Assembly: GCA_030560485.1 (NCBI GenBank)
Contig: JAKTTS010000270.1
Location: 1 to 21,105 of the forward strand
Length of the DNA stretch: 21,105 nucleotides
Source: Ascoidea tarda (nom. inval.)
Taxonomy: Eukaryota; Ascomycota; Saccharomycetes; Ascoideales; Ascoideaceae
Direction of reading: 5' to 3'
In this document: in pieces, positions 1 to 8,513 of the stretch
Layout of the letters: the number at the start of each line of letters is the position of its first letter
Position numbering within the stretch: the first letter of the stretch is position 1
The notes under the pieces: model-generated
What the model was told of the DNA's origin: nothing
The model's input: the letters and a program-made list of their open reading frames with translations, nothing else
Databases searched by the model: none
Program-made: the position numbers and the translations under genes

Positions 1-1894
1 AAATCTGAAAATGGACACACCCCTGCGAACAGCATTAACAGAGCTGAAAATTATGGCACTGGCAACAACCCAAACACAATAGATACAAACAGTTGTTCTA
101 ATCTGAACGATCCTCAAGGTAATCTAAATCCTTTGAATGCCAGCAATATTGAAACTATAAAAGGTATACTAAATACATCTAATAATCTTGCTCTTCACAA
201 TCAGCTACCGGCTATCCCATCTGTCGAGCACGATATTAACGCCATTTCGAATACTGCCCAAGAAATAAGCAATAATGTCTCTGAAATTCTTTCTACAGGC
301 AATAATACCTCTACTAGTAATAACGACACCAATATACAAGCTGATAGCGACATCAATATTAATGATCCTGAGTTTCAACGCTCTTCTTCAGAAGTTTCTT
401 TAATCAATGGCTCAACAATACCTTCAAGTTTACAACCCTTATTGAATTTTCCTTCTTCTTATTCAAAGAACTCAAAGTTATCAAACATCAGAGTTCCTAG
501 CGTCGAAAATGGCAAAAACTTGAGATTACTATGGGATACCTCAGGCAATTTAAGATATATCGGCGAAAGTTCTCCCTTATCGTTATTGGCTCAATGTAGA
601 AAAATTTTTAATAAACTAGATAGCCCACTTCATTCAAATTTACCTGATCTCACTAGCTCCAAATTTGTGAAGGATCCCAAAAGATTTAATATCCAAGATG
701 CTCCTGCATTTAGACTATCCCAAAACATCCCAACACAACTACCATTACGAGACTATTGCGATTTTTTAGTCAACTTATTTATTCAAAATGTCAACCAACT
801 ATGCTACATTTTCAATGTTGACTACTTGAAATGCAAAATAGTGGACCAGGTTTATTTAAATCCAATAGAAGCAAAACCACACAAACTTTGTTTATTATAC
901 TTAATATTTGCGTTGGCCTCAATATATGCTGCATGCATCAACAACAATTGCTCAGTTGAAGACACAAATAAAAATAAAGCCAACAATACAAATATAGATT
1001 CCAATAATAATCAAAACAATTCTAGCTCTATACCTTATAAAAATCTCGTTCACTACTCTGTGTTTTTTGAAAGTGGATTAAGCGTGTTAACTAATACAAT
1101 AGAGGATGGAAATCTATGGTTGGTCGAGGCGTATTTTTTAATGTTTTTCATCTACCAAGCTAGCAATAAAAGAAACACATCATGGATCAATTTAGGTATA
1201 GCCATAAGATATGCTGAATCATTAGGCTTAAATAAAAGATACGCTAATGAATCCTTTAGCGACAAAGCCTATGTTTTACACAGAAGACGTTTATGGAGAA
1301 GCTTGTATATTTGTGATAGATTTTCGTCTGTAAACCTAGGTCGTCCCTTATCTATTAACAACATTATTTGGGATGACATGAATAGCATACCTATTCAAAT
1401 TAATGAAAATCTTACGGCTGTTTGTGAAAACCAGTTGGTCAAATTATGTTCTTTAAATGGCTGCATTTATGAAAATGTCTACCAATCATCCAAAATAAAC
1501 TCAGATACAGCCAGCAAACTAGCTGTAAGCTTGAAAGAATGGTCAATGAAATTACCAGCACAACTACAGTTGGAAAACTTACTCACTTTGGAATCACTTG
1601 ATAGCATAAATAAAAACAAAAGTGGTGTTCAGAGATATATGCATCATCCCTTGTTACTATTACACTTGACTCATTTGCATGGTATTATATTACTTTCAAG
1701 ACCTTTTTTTCGGTACTTTATATCAACCTCTTTGGATGAGATTAAAAATGCTGCAATTAAATCTAATTTTGTAAATAATAATCATACCAATTTACGTTCT
1801 GGGAACAATAAGAATATCAATTTTAATAATATAAATCATGAGAATGAAAATGGGAACGGGAATGGGAATGGGAATGAAAACAAAAACAAAAACA

Positions 1895-1928
<34 letters not shown>

Positions 1929-2916
1929 TGAAAATGAAAATAATATTTATAACGAAACTGAAAATATTTATAACGAAACTGAAAATATTTCAATCATAAA
2001 AATATTTGCAGATTCTTGTTTAAAAGCTGCGATTTTTACAATCAGATTGGTCCATTTCTTTATTAAGCGGGATATTGATCCCATTAAACCGTATGTTTTA
2101 ATTAATTGTCTTTTAAATGCTGGATTAATAATTGGATTAATTCTACTATTGGATATATTGAAACTCAGACTTTCATTGACAAAGGAATATCAAAAATGTT
2201 ACAATGCTGTGATAAAACACTCAAAAATCATGGTGTCCGGGATAGAATCTCTACATCGATATGCTAAAATTGATTCTTCTGCTGCCCGGTTTGAAGAGAT
2301 TTTAGTTGATATGTATGATTCAATAAAAATCTACATTCCTCCCAAAAATGTGGTGATGAATAATAACCCAACTCAAAGCAGAGAACCATTTGGGTTGAAA
2401 ACTTTGCATTCTTTGTACCCTGAATCTGACTTGAGAGGAAATCTTGGTGAAGAGAGCCAACAACTCAATAACAGCAATAATAATAACGGCAATAATAATA
2501 ACAATAATTGCAATACACATAATATTAACAATTACAATAACCTTCAAACTAATTTGGGGGTTAGGCAACAAGAAGGAGATTTCATGAACATTTCTTTTAT
2601 CAATTCAAACCAACAATATCCGAATAACTATATTGATCCTGGAAGCGGAAGCTCTAGTGGGGTCATTCAAGATTTGGATGAAATGAACAGATTTGAAGAT
2701 TGGTTGTTTACGCCAATTGATGTTAACCAATTCGTTTCAACTGAGTTGAGCAATAAAAATGGAAATATTACAGCGAATGCTGGCGCAGCCAATTATGATA
2801 ACTATATGGGTGGTCTCAACCAAAAACAGGATGTTGAAATGGAACTACTAAATGCATTCATGTATAATTTGAACGAAGTTGAAGGATCTGGAATAATATA
2901 TGATAATACGTTTTAA
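1..2916 (+). CDS. Fungal-specific (Zn2Cys6-type) transcription factor, 5' end missing
   Basis: The frame is open from the first base of the window to TAA at 2914-2916, so the gene starts upstream and at least 971 residues are visible. No in-frame ATG marks a start near the left edge. The middle resembles the fungal transcription-factor regulatory domain (Fungal_trans, PF04082), roughly nt 745-1370. Its best landmark is the run around RRRLWRSLYICDR, followed by NLGRPLSI, at nt 1285-1359; the stretch FFESGL...LWLVEAY lies before it. An Asp/Ser/Asn-rich N-terminal part and a LRYIGESSPLSLL segment (about nt 550-590) are also typical of this class. The Zn2Cys6 DNA-binding cluster normally sits N-terminal and would be outside the window. 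The protein has several low-complexity Asn runs and an Asn-Glu/Gly/Lys repeat. It is the nearest regulator to the metabolic genes on its right, so it may control them; that is inference. I cannot assign an orthologue. Confidence 0.85.
1840..1941 (+). repeat. Coding hexanucleotide repeat (GARAAY-type), Asn-Glu/Gly/Lys tract
   Basis: About 17 units of six bases (GAAAAT, GGGAAC, AAAAAC, GAAAAC) stay in frame and encode alternating Asn with Glu, Gly, Lys and Glu again. The interruptions change in blocks, which suggests slippage of successive variants. The array lies inside the transcription-factor gene, between its regulatory domain and the conserved C-terminal helical part, and is probably an unstructured linker that varies between strains. 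Confidence 0.9.
1942..1983 (+). repeat. 21-bp tandem duplication inside the transcription-factor gene
   Basis: Two identical 21-bp copies (1942-1962 and 1963-1983) encode NIYNETE twice, in frame, directly after the hexanucleotide array. The perfect identity suggests a recent duplication. Confidence 0.9.
2467..2541 (+). repeat. Asn-codon low-complexity tract in transcription factor
   Basis: A run of AAT/AAC codons with occasional Ser, Gly, Cys, Thr, His and Ile codons encodes an Asn-rich stretch in the C-terminal part of the transcription factor. Such tracts are common in yeast regulators and are length-variable. Confidence 0.8.
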
Positions 2917-2974
2917 TATTTGTACTAGTATATATTTACTACATGACTTGTTTTTATTAAATGATATTGACTAC

Positions 2975-3424
2975 CTATTTAAGAGCTTCTTTGGCTTGAC
3001 TAGAATCTAAATATACTTGGTAGTATTTCATCTTGGGATTTTCAACTGAAAAATCCTCAAAAACCATATGGGCAGCCCAGGGAGTGGATAAGTCTTTTTT
3101 GTTAATTAATTTATAGTCAACAGTTCCGTTGATCAAAAATTCGTTATCTGTAATTTGAGCAACATTCAATACAATGTGGTGTCTTTTTGTAACACTTTTC
3201 CACATTCCTTGTCTTAAAGCACCAATATATTGGTGATTTTGAACGTTGTTCGAGGCCATCTGAACAAAAGCATTCTCAGTAAAGAAATTCAAGTAAGGAT
3301 CTTCTGATGGAACAACTGGAGGTTTTGTGTCAGACACTTTGAAAAATTCAAAAATAAATCTTTTAATCTTTGAGGTGGCCGCAGAAGAAATTAGAGAAGA
3401 AATTCTTGGAGAAAAACTCGACAT
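2975..3424 (-). CDS. SnoaL/NTF2-like small protein (149 aa)
   Basis: A compact single-domain protein starting at ATG 3422-3424 and ending in TAA at 2975-2977. The sequence pattern is that of fungal SnoaL-like proteins of the NTF2-like fold: an N-terminal helical part (residues 15-30), FFTENAFVQMAS near 47-58, then GMWKSVTKRHHIV at 73-85, the strand LINGTVDYKL at 97-106, WAAHMVFEDF at 116-125 and YYQVYLD at 134-140. This fold includes ketosteroid isomerase and polyketide cyclases, but many members have no known reaction, and I see no diagnostic catalytic set. It is divergent from the Ato transporter gene across an 844-bp intergenic region, and convergent (58 bp apart) with the transcription-factor gene. 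A role as an isomerase or lyase in the neighbouring catabolic set is possible but is inference only. Confidence 0.7.
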   Translation of the reverse strand: MSSFSPRISSLISSAATSKIKRFIFEFFKVSDTKPPVVPSEDPYLNFFTENAFVQMASNNVQNHQYIGALRQGMWKSVTKRHHIVLNVAQITDNEFLINGTVDYKLINKKDLSTPWAAHMVFEDFSVENPKMKYYQVYLDSSQAKEALK

Positions 3425-4268
3425 TATAGAAGTATTAGTTTTAGAAAGGTATTAGTTTTAGAAAAGTATTGAAGATTGGGATGATGGAATCTGAAAACTC
3501 TGCTTGCTAAAACAACATCTAATATACAGGAAATTGTAAGCTATATCCAAGTAGATTTGATTCTCTGCCATGAAACAAAAAACCCCTTTGATCCTTTGCT
3601 ATAGGATTCCTGTGCATATTTATATTTTGCGGTCTGTGTTTTCGACCCAAAGCTATATCCGCTGCTGTTTGTTTATGCGCCAAGACGTGTGTTACTGCGT
3701 CAAAACGGTTAGTGCTCAGTTTGATTTTAACGGACTTTTACCGAACTGTTTATTTTGGAGGTTTTCATTTCAAACTCCAGCTGGAAATAGCAGTGGTTTT
3801 TTCTGAAAAAAGTTTTCAGCACCTTTTTCCAGAAAAAATGCAATGGATATTGATGTGGAGTAGTGCGTCATTGTGAGTCTGTTAATTTGGTGTTTTTTCC
3901 TTCTTGAATAATATTACGTTTCAATTAAGAAAATTTTATTTTTTTCGTAAAATTAAAATATGTAAATGCACAAAAATTACATGGAAATACTACATAGCAA
4001 ATGCATGGCTGAAATTGAAAAGTGGAGTTTTGATGGATTTTCTTTTCAAATCAATGATGGTTCTCTAGTTTTATGTTTTCCATTACTGGATTTTGGAGAA
4101 GCTTGCATTTTCAAAGATTGAATAGAATATTTGGCATATATAAAATCGCCAGATTCTCTTACAAAATTTAATTGCTAATGCTGATTAATATAATTTTTTA
4201 ATTCTAAATCGAATACTACTTATTCTCATTCATATTCTTATACAGGTTTTTTTCTGTAATTATTATTT
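3425..4268. promoter_or_regulatory. Divergent promoter region, SnoaL-like gene and Ato transporter gene
   Basis: An 844-bp intergenic region that must hold both promoters. Seen in it: TATATAAA at 4137-4144, about 125 bp before the Ato start; TATAAATA on the minus strand at 3617-3624, about 195 bp before the SnoaL-like start; a CGG-N7-CCG inverted triplet at 3731-3743, a format zinc-cluster proteins can bind; and three words also present in the 7715-8513 promoter region: GCGGTCTG (3629-3636), GGAAATAGC (3783-3791) and TGCATGGCTGAAA (4002-4014). No convincing gene is seen inside. Confidence 0.6.
4137..4144 (+). promoter_or_regulatory. TATA box of the Ato transporter gene
   Basis: TATATAAA fits the yeast TATAWAWR consensus exactly and lies about 125 bp before the ATG at 4269, a normal distance for a yeast promoter. 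TATA promoters are typical of inducible metabolic genes. Confidence 0.55.
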
Positions 4269-5144
4269 ATGCCAACCCCAGTTAAAAAAGCCTCTGAGTT
4301 ATCGGTTTCCCATTTAGAAGAAATGTCAAACAGCAACCATTTTTCTCCTGATCTTGAAAAATCTGTTTCAAGTGAAGATGGTCCAAAAAATTATTATCCA
4401 ACTACAGACAACAATATGTCTAAACCACTATCAAAGATCACAACTTCCTATAATGGTGATATTATTCATTTGGGTGAACAATCATTTCATAGAGAAGAGT
4501 TGATGAACGCATTTGGAGGGTTTCTAAATCCTGGTATTTCTCATAAATCTCAAAACAGGATTGCCAACCCTGTCCCATTGGGATTGGCAACTTTCTCGTT
4601 CTGTGTTTTATTTATTTCTTTAGTGAATGCTCAAGTGAGAGGTGTTAAAAATGTTAATATTGTCATTGGTGCATCGTTTTTCTTTGGTGGTGTTATCGAG
4701 TTGATTGCTGGTGTTATTGCTTTGTTTTTGGAAAACACCTTTGCTGGTGTTGTTTTGGCAGGCTACGCAGGTTTTTGGTTAAGTTATGCTCCAATTCTCA
4801 CAGATTCGTTTGGAATCAGATCAAGCTACGAAACAGAGGAAGAATTTAATAACGCAATGGGCTTTTTTTTGACTGGATGGATGATTTTTTCTTTCCTTTT
4901 GTTATTATGCACTTTAAAAGCTGACTGGGGTTTCTTTTTATTATTTGTCTTTATCAACCTCTTTGTTTTAATGTTGACAATTGGTACCTACACAGGAAAT
5001 GTCAATTTCACTAAAGCTGGTGGATATTTGGGAATAATCGCTTCTTGCATTGGGTGGTATAACATGTATGCTGGTATTGCAAATGATCAAAATACTTACT
5101 TTCACTTTAAACCAATTCCAATGCCCCATGCTCCAACTATTTAG
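4269..5144 (+). CDS. Acetate/monocarboxylate transporter, AceTr family (GPR1/FUN34/SatP; Ato1/Ady2-like)
   Basis: A 291-residue membrane protein of the acetate uptake transporter family. After an approximately 95-residue hydrophilic N-terminus come FGGFLNPG (82-89) and the family signature at the start of TM1, here NPVPLGL (100-106) where NPAPLGL is usual. Six hydrophobic segments follow, including the typical LIAGVIALFLENTFAG, the YAGFWLSYAPI region and the final GGYLGIIASCIGWYNMYAGIA. Collinearity with yeast Ato1/Ady2 is strong from residue 80 to the end. Such proteins carry acetate and other short monocarboxylates with protons across the plasma membrane; some relatives are linked to ammonium export. 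A consensus TATA box stands 125 bp upstream. The gene is divergent from the SnoaL-like gene. Which of the several yeast Ato paralogues it matches cannot be settled by reading, so no symbol is given. Confidence 0.93.
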   Translation: MPTPVKKASELSVSHLEEMSNSNHFSPDLEKSVSSEDGPKNYYPTTDNNMSKPLSKITTSYNGDIIHLGEQSFHREELMNAFGGFLNPGISHKSQNRIANPVPLGLATFSFCVLFISLVNAQVRGVKNVNIVIGASFFFGGVIELIAGVIALFLENTFAGVVLAGYAGFWLSYAPILTDSFGIRSSYETEEEFNNAMGFFLTGWMIFSFLLLLCTLKADWGFFLLFVFINLFVLMLTIGTYTGNVNFTKAGGYLGIIASCIGWYNMYAGIANDQNTYFHFKPIPMPHAPTI

Positions 5145-5503
5145 TGCAGCAGTTGACCTCCATCCTCTTTATAAAAAGAATTACTCCATGATTTTTGTTA
5201 TTTAATTTAATTTAATTTAATTTGATTTGATTTGATTTGATTTTGATGTTTATAATGTTTTAATGCTTTGCTATATTTATTCTTTATATTTTTTTAATCA
5301 ATTTGTAATTTATAATATTTTTTTAAATTATTTGAGCAGAACTTTAAACTTGGAGATAAAAAAGCGGATATAGCCTACATTAATAAAATTGCTCCTCATA
5401 TTCCAGATATAAAGCAACCACAATTTCAACCCATAAATGTATTCTGATAGAGATTGATCGGAAATTAGAAACTAAAGATTAGGAAATTATTGGTTTTATC
5501 AGG
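5145..5503. other. Intergenic region between Ato transporter and alpha/beta hydrolase
   Basis: This 359-bp stretch holds the 3' region of the transporter gene, with a pentanucleotide array at 5201-5240 and T-rich runs, and then the short promoter of the hydrolase. A CGGAAAT word lies at 5459-5465, 45 bp before the hydrolase start, and a weak TATAAAG at 5408-5414. No gene is seen. Confidence 0.6.
5201..5240 (+). repeat. Composite pentanucleotide repeat (TTTAA)4-(TTTGA)4
   Basis: Four TTTAA units are followed without a break by four TTTGA units, about 55 bp after the transporter stop codon. The unit changes by one base half-way, which suggests that slippage spread a point change through half of the array. 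Confidence 0.9.
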
Positions 5504-6370
5504 ATGGGTTCTCTAATTAACATAACTACCGCCTTATTAAAGACTTCTTTAAACCATTGTATCAATTATACATTCTTCAAGAATACAAATTCTTCTTCAG
5601 CAATTCTATTCATCCACGGATTAGGTTCGTCTCAAAATTTTTATTATTCAATTGCCAAAAAACTATCTCATCAGAACAACCATTCTTGTATTATATTTGA
5701 CAACTTTGGTGCTTCGTCGTCCTCTAGTAATCTAGATTCTGAAAACGTTTCACAAGATTTAACAGTCGAAAGTATCAAACAAGATGTAGTTGATTTACTT
5801 CTGCATTTAAAAATAAAAAAAGTTATATTGGCTGGTCACTCAATGGGTGGCATGTCTGTTAATTACATAACTGCAACCACTCCAAATCTTGATATCGTTG
5901 GCAATATTCTTGTTAATCCTGTTCATCCAACGCCAAAATTGAAAGAGATATTTGATTCGAGAATCAACACTTTGTTAAAAACAAACAATATTTCATCCAT
6001 TGCTAATGGTGTTGCAGAAAATGCTGTTGGTTCAAATTGTCTGGATATTGTTAAGGCTTTTATTAGAGATTTGGTTTCAAGACAAACCATTAAAGGTTAC
6101 ATTTTAAATTGCAAAATTATTTCTCATGCAGCCACATTTACTACACAATACATTAATTATTACAAGCAAATCAAAACACCAACTTTAATAATTGCAGGAA
6201 AAGAAGATTTGACTGCTCCTTGGACTGGTTGCGTTGAAGTTATTGCTCAAAATTTAGGATCTGAAATGATTAGTGTTAAGCAGTTGGAGGGTGTTGGTCA
6301 TTGGGCTGCTGTTGAAAGTGATGAAAAAGTATACAAATTAATTTCTGATTTTGTCCCTGATAATTTTTAA
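5504..6370 (+). CDS. Alpha/beta hydrolase, 3-oxoadipate enol-lactonase (PcaD)-like
   Basis: A 288-residue single-domain alpha/beta hydrolase with no signal peptide or membrane segment. Visible features in order: the oxyanion motif HGLG (38-41), the nucleophile elbow GHSMGG with Ser113, a cap region (about 140-220) with the AFIRDLV...GYILNC pattern, the acid strand IIAGKEDLTAP with Asp235, and GVGHWAAVE with His266. The triad Ser-Asp-His is complete. The layout and the spacing of the C-terminal motifs resemble the PcaD/enol-lactonase branch, but the same pattern occurs in esterases and other C-C or ester hydrolases, so the substrate is open. The neighbouring gene encodes an intradiol dioxygenase, whose products in the catechol branch do lead to 3-oxoadipate enol-lactone; this makes a lactonase role attractive but unproven. 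It is convergent with the dioxygenase gene (258 bp apart). Confidence 0.85.
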   Translation: MGSLINITTALLKTSLNHCINYTFFKNTNSSSAILFIHGLGSSQNFYYSIAKKLSHQNNHSCIIFDNFGASSSSSNLDSENVSQDLTVESIKQDVVDLLLHLKIKKVILAGHSMGGMSVNYITATTPNLDIVGNILVNPVHPTPKLKEIFDSRINTLLKTNNISSIANGVAENAVGSNCLDIVKAFIRDLVSRQTIKGYILNCKIISHAATFTTQYINYYKQIKTPTLIIAGKEDLTAPWTGCVEVIAQNLGSEMISVKQLEGVGHWAAVESDEKVYKLISDFVPDNF

Positions 6371-6426
6371 ATAGTATTTATGTAATAGTTGTAATTAACA
6401 AAAATCAAAAATAGTACAAAGCTTGG

Positions 6427-6529
6427 AAAAATTAAAATTAAAATTACAATTACAATCACAATCACAATCACAATCACAATCACAATCACAATTAAATAAA
6501 TTAAATTAAATTAAATTAAATTAAATTAA
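6427..6529 (+). repeat. Composite microsatellite (AATTAA/AATTAC/AATCAC hexamers, then TTAAA pentamers)
   Basis: This 103-bp array lies between the convergent hydrolase and dioxygenase genes. It runs from A-rich hexamers through AATTAC to about six AATCAC units, and then switches to about six TTAAA pentamers. The step-wise change of unit is visible directly. It probably marks fast-evolving 3' non-coding DNA. Confidence 0.9.
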
Positions 6530-6628
6530 CTATTGAAAGTAATATGAAAAATTATAAACAAAGTAATATCGTAAAACATGTAAAATTTAGTTATTAAGTC
6601 ATAAATTATATAGGAATTTGTTTTTTAT

Positions 6629-7714
6629 TTATAAAACCTCATGTTGAACATTTTCAACATGTTCAGTTGAAAGTTTTTCGTTGACCAAAGGCTTTGCATC
6701 AGTTGAGGGTTTTTCATTTATGGAAAGTTTTGAAATATCAAGATCTCTAGAAAAATTGGCGTATTTCTCAAAATAAGCCTTTTCAAGTTCAAATTGTTTA
6801 GCTTCAACCTTCTTTCTATCATCTACCATATCTTTTTCTAAAGGCAAGGAAATATTATAGTGCAACTCGACTTCAATTTCTCTGGCTTTCAATTCTTGAA
6901 GAGATTTGACATGATTGTTTGTAGTTGAAATATCAATCTTGTCGATTGGGGTGAAGTCTACAATGCAATCATCTTTAACAGCAAAAACAGAATCATCTTT
7001 GGTATAAGGACACTCAGAGTCGTAAATTTGAGTTATCAAGTCATGATATTCTGGGTATGAAACCCTCCAGTGAATATGACTTGGTCTGTTGGGATGTCTA
7101 TCCATAAATTGTAGTAAATCACCAGCTGGACCATCATAAGGAATAGGATAAGAAGTGGGTCTTAAACAGGTGTATGAGTAATATCCTTGCTCATCTGCAA
7201 TGAATGTACCTCTCAAATTGTAATCTGGTTGTTCATCATCTTGTTGTTCGTACAAACCATTTGGAGCGCAATGCCACACTTCAACTTTGGCACCTGGTAA
7301 TGGGTTACCTTCAGGATCAGTGATTCTGCCATGAACAAAAGCTTTTACACCACCGACTTCCTTTTGAATAATAGATTCACTATTTCTGTAGATTGGAGAG
7401 TTTGGTCTGTAAAATGGGCCAATAATAGCAGATGAAGTTTTTTTAATGTGATCCAATTTGTGGGTTTGAATATCGACCAAAGTCTCAAGACCTAAAACAT
7501 CAGATACCAAAATACCTTCATTTCTTCTTTCATCAGACATATGACCTATTTTATTGATGAACTCAACACCATATAACCATTCGTCGACAGTTATGTAATT
7601 TTCTCTTGTAAAGTCATGAATATGTTGTATCAATGAACCAATAACACAACGTGCTCTTGGAGTTGTTTTGGGTCCCATTGAAGAGATGACAAAGTCGGTA
7701 AATTCTTGAGACAT
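6629..7714 (-). CDS. Intradiol ring-cleavage dioxygenase (catechol/hydroxyquinol 1,2-dioxygenase)
   Basis: I take the ATG at 7712-7714, giving 361 residues; it starts MSQEFTDFVI, the usual start of the family's N-terminal helical domain (PF04444; residues 10-60, with HIHDFTRENYITVDEW). The frame is open 34 codons further upstream, but that part is not conserved and lies after the TATA box. The catalytic domain follows: GPFYR with Tyr102, GTFIADEQGYYSY (169-181), SYP with Tyr189, Arg210 and RPSHIHW with His213 and His215. These give the two Tyr and two His ligands of the non-haem Fe(III) centre. The enzyme opens a 1,2-dihydroxylated ring with O2 between the two hydroxyls to a muconate or maleylacetate. 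Fungal relatives include hydroxyquinol dioxygenases such as Candida HQD2; catechol versus hydroxyquinol cannot be decided here. A charged C-terminal tail of about 70 residues (290-361) is longer than I expect. The gene is divergent from the CaiB-like gene. Confidence 0.93.
   Translation of the reverse strand: MSQEFTDFVISSMGPKTTPRARCVIGSLIQHIHDFTRENYITVDEWLYGVEFINKIGHMSDERRNEGILVSDVLGLETLVDIQTHKLDHIKKTSSAIIGPFYRPNSPIYRNSESIIQKEVGGVKAFVHGRITDPEGNPLPGAKVEVWHCAPNGLYEQQDDEQPDYNLRGTFIADEQGYYSYTCLRPTSYPIPYDGPAGDLLQFMDRHPNRPSHIHWRVSYPEYHDLITQIYDSECPYTKDDSVFAVKDDCIVDFTPIDKIDISTTNNHVKSLQELKAREIEVELHYNISLPLEKDMVDDRKKVEAKQFELEKAYFEKYANFSRDLDISKLSINEKPSTDAKPLVNEKLSTEHVENVQHEVL
6640..6661 (-). other. Perfect 9-bp inverted repeat at the 3' end of the dioxygenase CDS
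   Basis: CATGTTGAA and its reverse complement are separated by four bases, within the codons for HVENVQHE, eight bases before the stop codon. In the mRNA this would form a 9-bp stem with a tetraloop. It may be chance in a low-complexity tail. Confidence 0.6.
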
Positions 7715-7854
7715 GGTAATATATAGTGAGTGGTAGATAGTAAGCAGCAGTATCTGGGATGAGTGGGCAGGGTGGAATGCTAGGGTGAGCCTTTGATGTA
7801 GATATTTTTTAATCAACAGAGCAATACACTGGTCTTGGGTACTTTCAAGATGCC

Positions 7855-7862
7855 TTTATATA
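7855..7862 (-). promoter_or_regulatory. TATA box of the dioxygenase gene
   Basis: TATATAAA on the minus strand, about 140 bp before the chosen ATG at 7714. The octamer is the same as in front of the Ato gene. Its position supports the downstream ATG, because transcription would start between the box and 7714. Confidence 0.55.
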
Positions 7863-8086
7863 AGACTTTATTAGCTTCGATGTTCAGCGAAAACAAAAGT
7901 TTCTTTTGAGATGGGGTCAAAATATTAAAGTTATTTTCAATTTCCAAGTGGAAGATGCTGCTTGTGCATCGCTCTGACAATATATCCAGGAAAAGCGTAT
8001 ATATCAAGCTCGAATATCAGGAAAGAACAACACTTACATGCCCAACTGCATGGCTGAAAATCAAACGATCAGCGATATCACTCTTA

Positions 8087-8286
8087 CGGAAATAGGTCAG
8101 GCCATCGGAAGTAGCCCAGCGGCCACAAACATGGTCGAGACTAGACGTACCCCGCTATTCAACAGTGCAGCGGTCTGCAGCTAAAACGCAGAACTCAAGC
8201 CCTTCCTTTCTCGAAAACGCCGGAAATAGCTTTGGATCATCTTTTACTCTGCGTCGGAAATGACCCTGCTCTCTCTCGGATAATCA
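8087..8286 (+). promoter_or_regulatory. Cluster of CGGAARTAG-like sites
   Basis: CGGAAATAG at 8087, CGGAAGTAG at 8106, CGGAAATAG at 8221, CGGAAATGA at 8255 and CGGATAATC at 8277 all point the same way within 200 bp. A partial copy on the opposite strand (AGGAAATAG) lies at 8338-8346. CGG half-sites are the core recognised by Zn2Cys6 regulators, so this is a candidate upstream activating region for both divergent genes. The regulator is unknown; the factor at 1-2916 is the nearest candidate. Confidence 0.5.
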
Positions 8287-8513
8287 GTGGTGATTCCAAC
8301 TCATCGCAAGTACAAATGCCTCATTTTGGCCTCGAAACTATTTCCTAGGCCTGGCAAAACGTATTAATATATTCCTTTTCTCCATCGACTTTACGATGGT
8401 TTTCTTGTCTTCTGGATGCTTGTTTTTTTATTTATTAATCTAGCAAAAGTAGTGTATTGCAATAACTCTTTTCCTCGCTGGTATTTTGAACCAACTGCAA
8501 ATTTATCGCCATC

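Larger units (their letters stand above)
7715..8513. promoter_or_regulatory. Divergent promoter region, dioxygenase and CaiB-like CoA-transferase
   Basis: A 799-bp region with no convincing gene, shared by two divergent metabolic genes. It is less AT-rich in the middle (8040-8340) than the other intergenic regions. It holds a TATATAAA box for the dioxygenase on the minus strand (7855-7862) and a cluster of CGGAARTAG-like words (8087-8286). It also holds GCGGTCTG (8170-8177) and TGCATGGCTGAAA (8047-8059), both of which recur in the 3425-4268 divergent promoter. For the CoA-transferase only weak AT-rich TATA-like sequence near 8365-8375 is seen. Confidence 0.65.

Noticed and set aside
3220-3235. 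16-bp perfect palindrome in the SnoaL-like CDS
   Set aside because: It lies within coding sequence, is A/T-rich at the centre and is of a length expected about once in a few windows by chance.
3731-3743. CGG-N7-CCG as a proven zinc-cluster operator
   Set aside because: A single short inverted triplet is too weak to call on its own; it is only noted within the promoter region.
3570-3806. 78-codon ORF with ATG in the intergenic region before the Ato gene
   Set aside because: It lies in the divergent promoter, has no recognisable domain and covers likely regulatory words; its composition is not protein-like.
7715-7816. 34-codon N-terminal extension of the dioxygenase
   Set aside because: The family N-terminus fits the ATG at 7714 and the extra residues show no conservation pattern.
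7813-8007. 64-codon ORF on the minus strand upstream of the dioxygenase
   Set aside because: It spans the dioxygenase TATA box and has no known motif; it reads best as promoter DNA.
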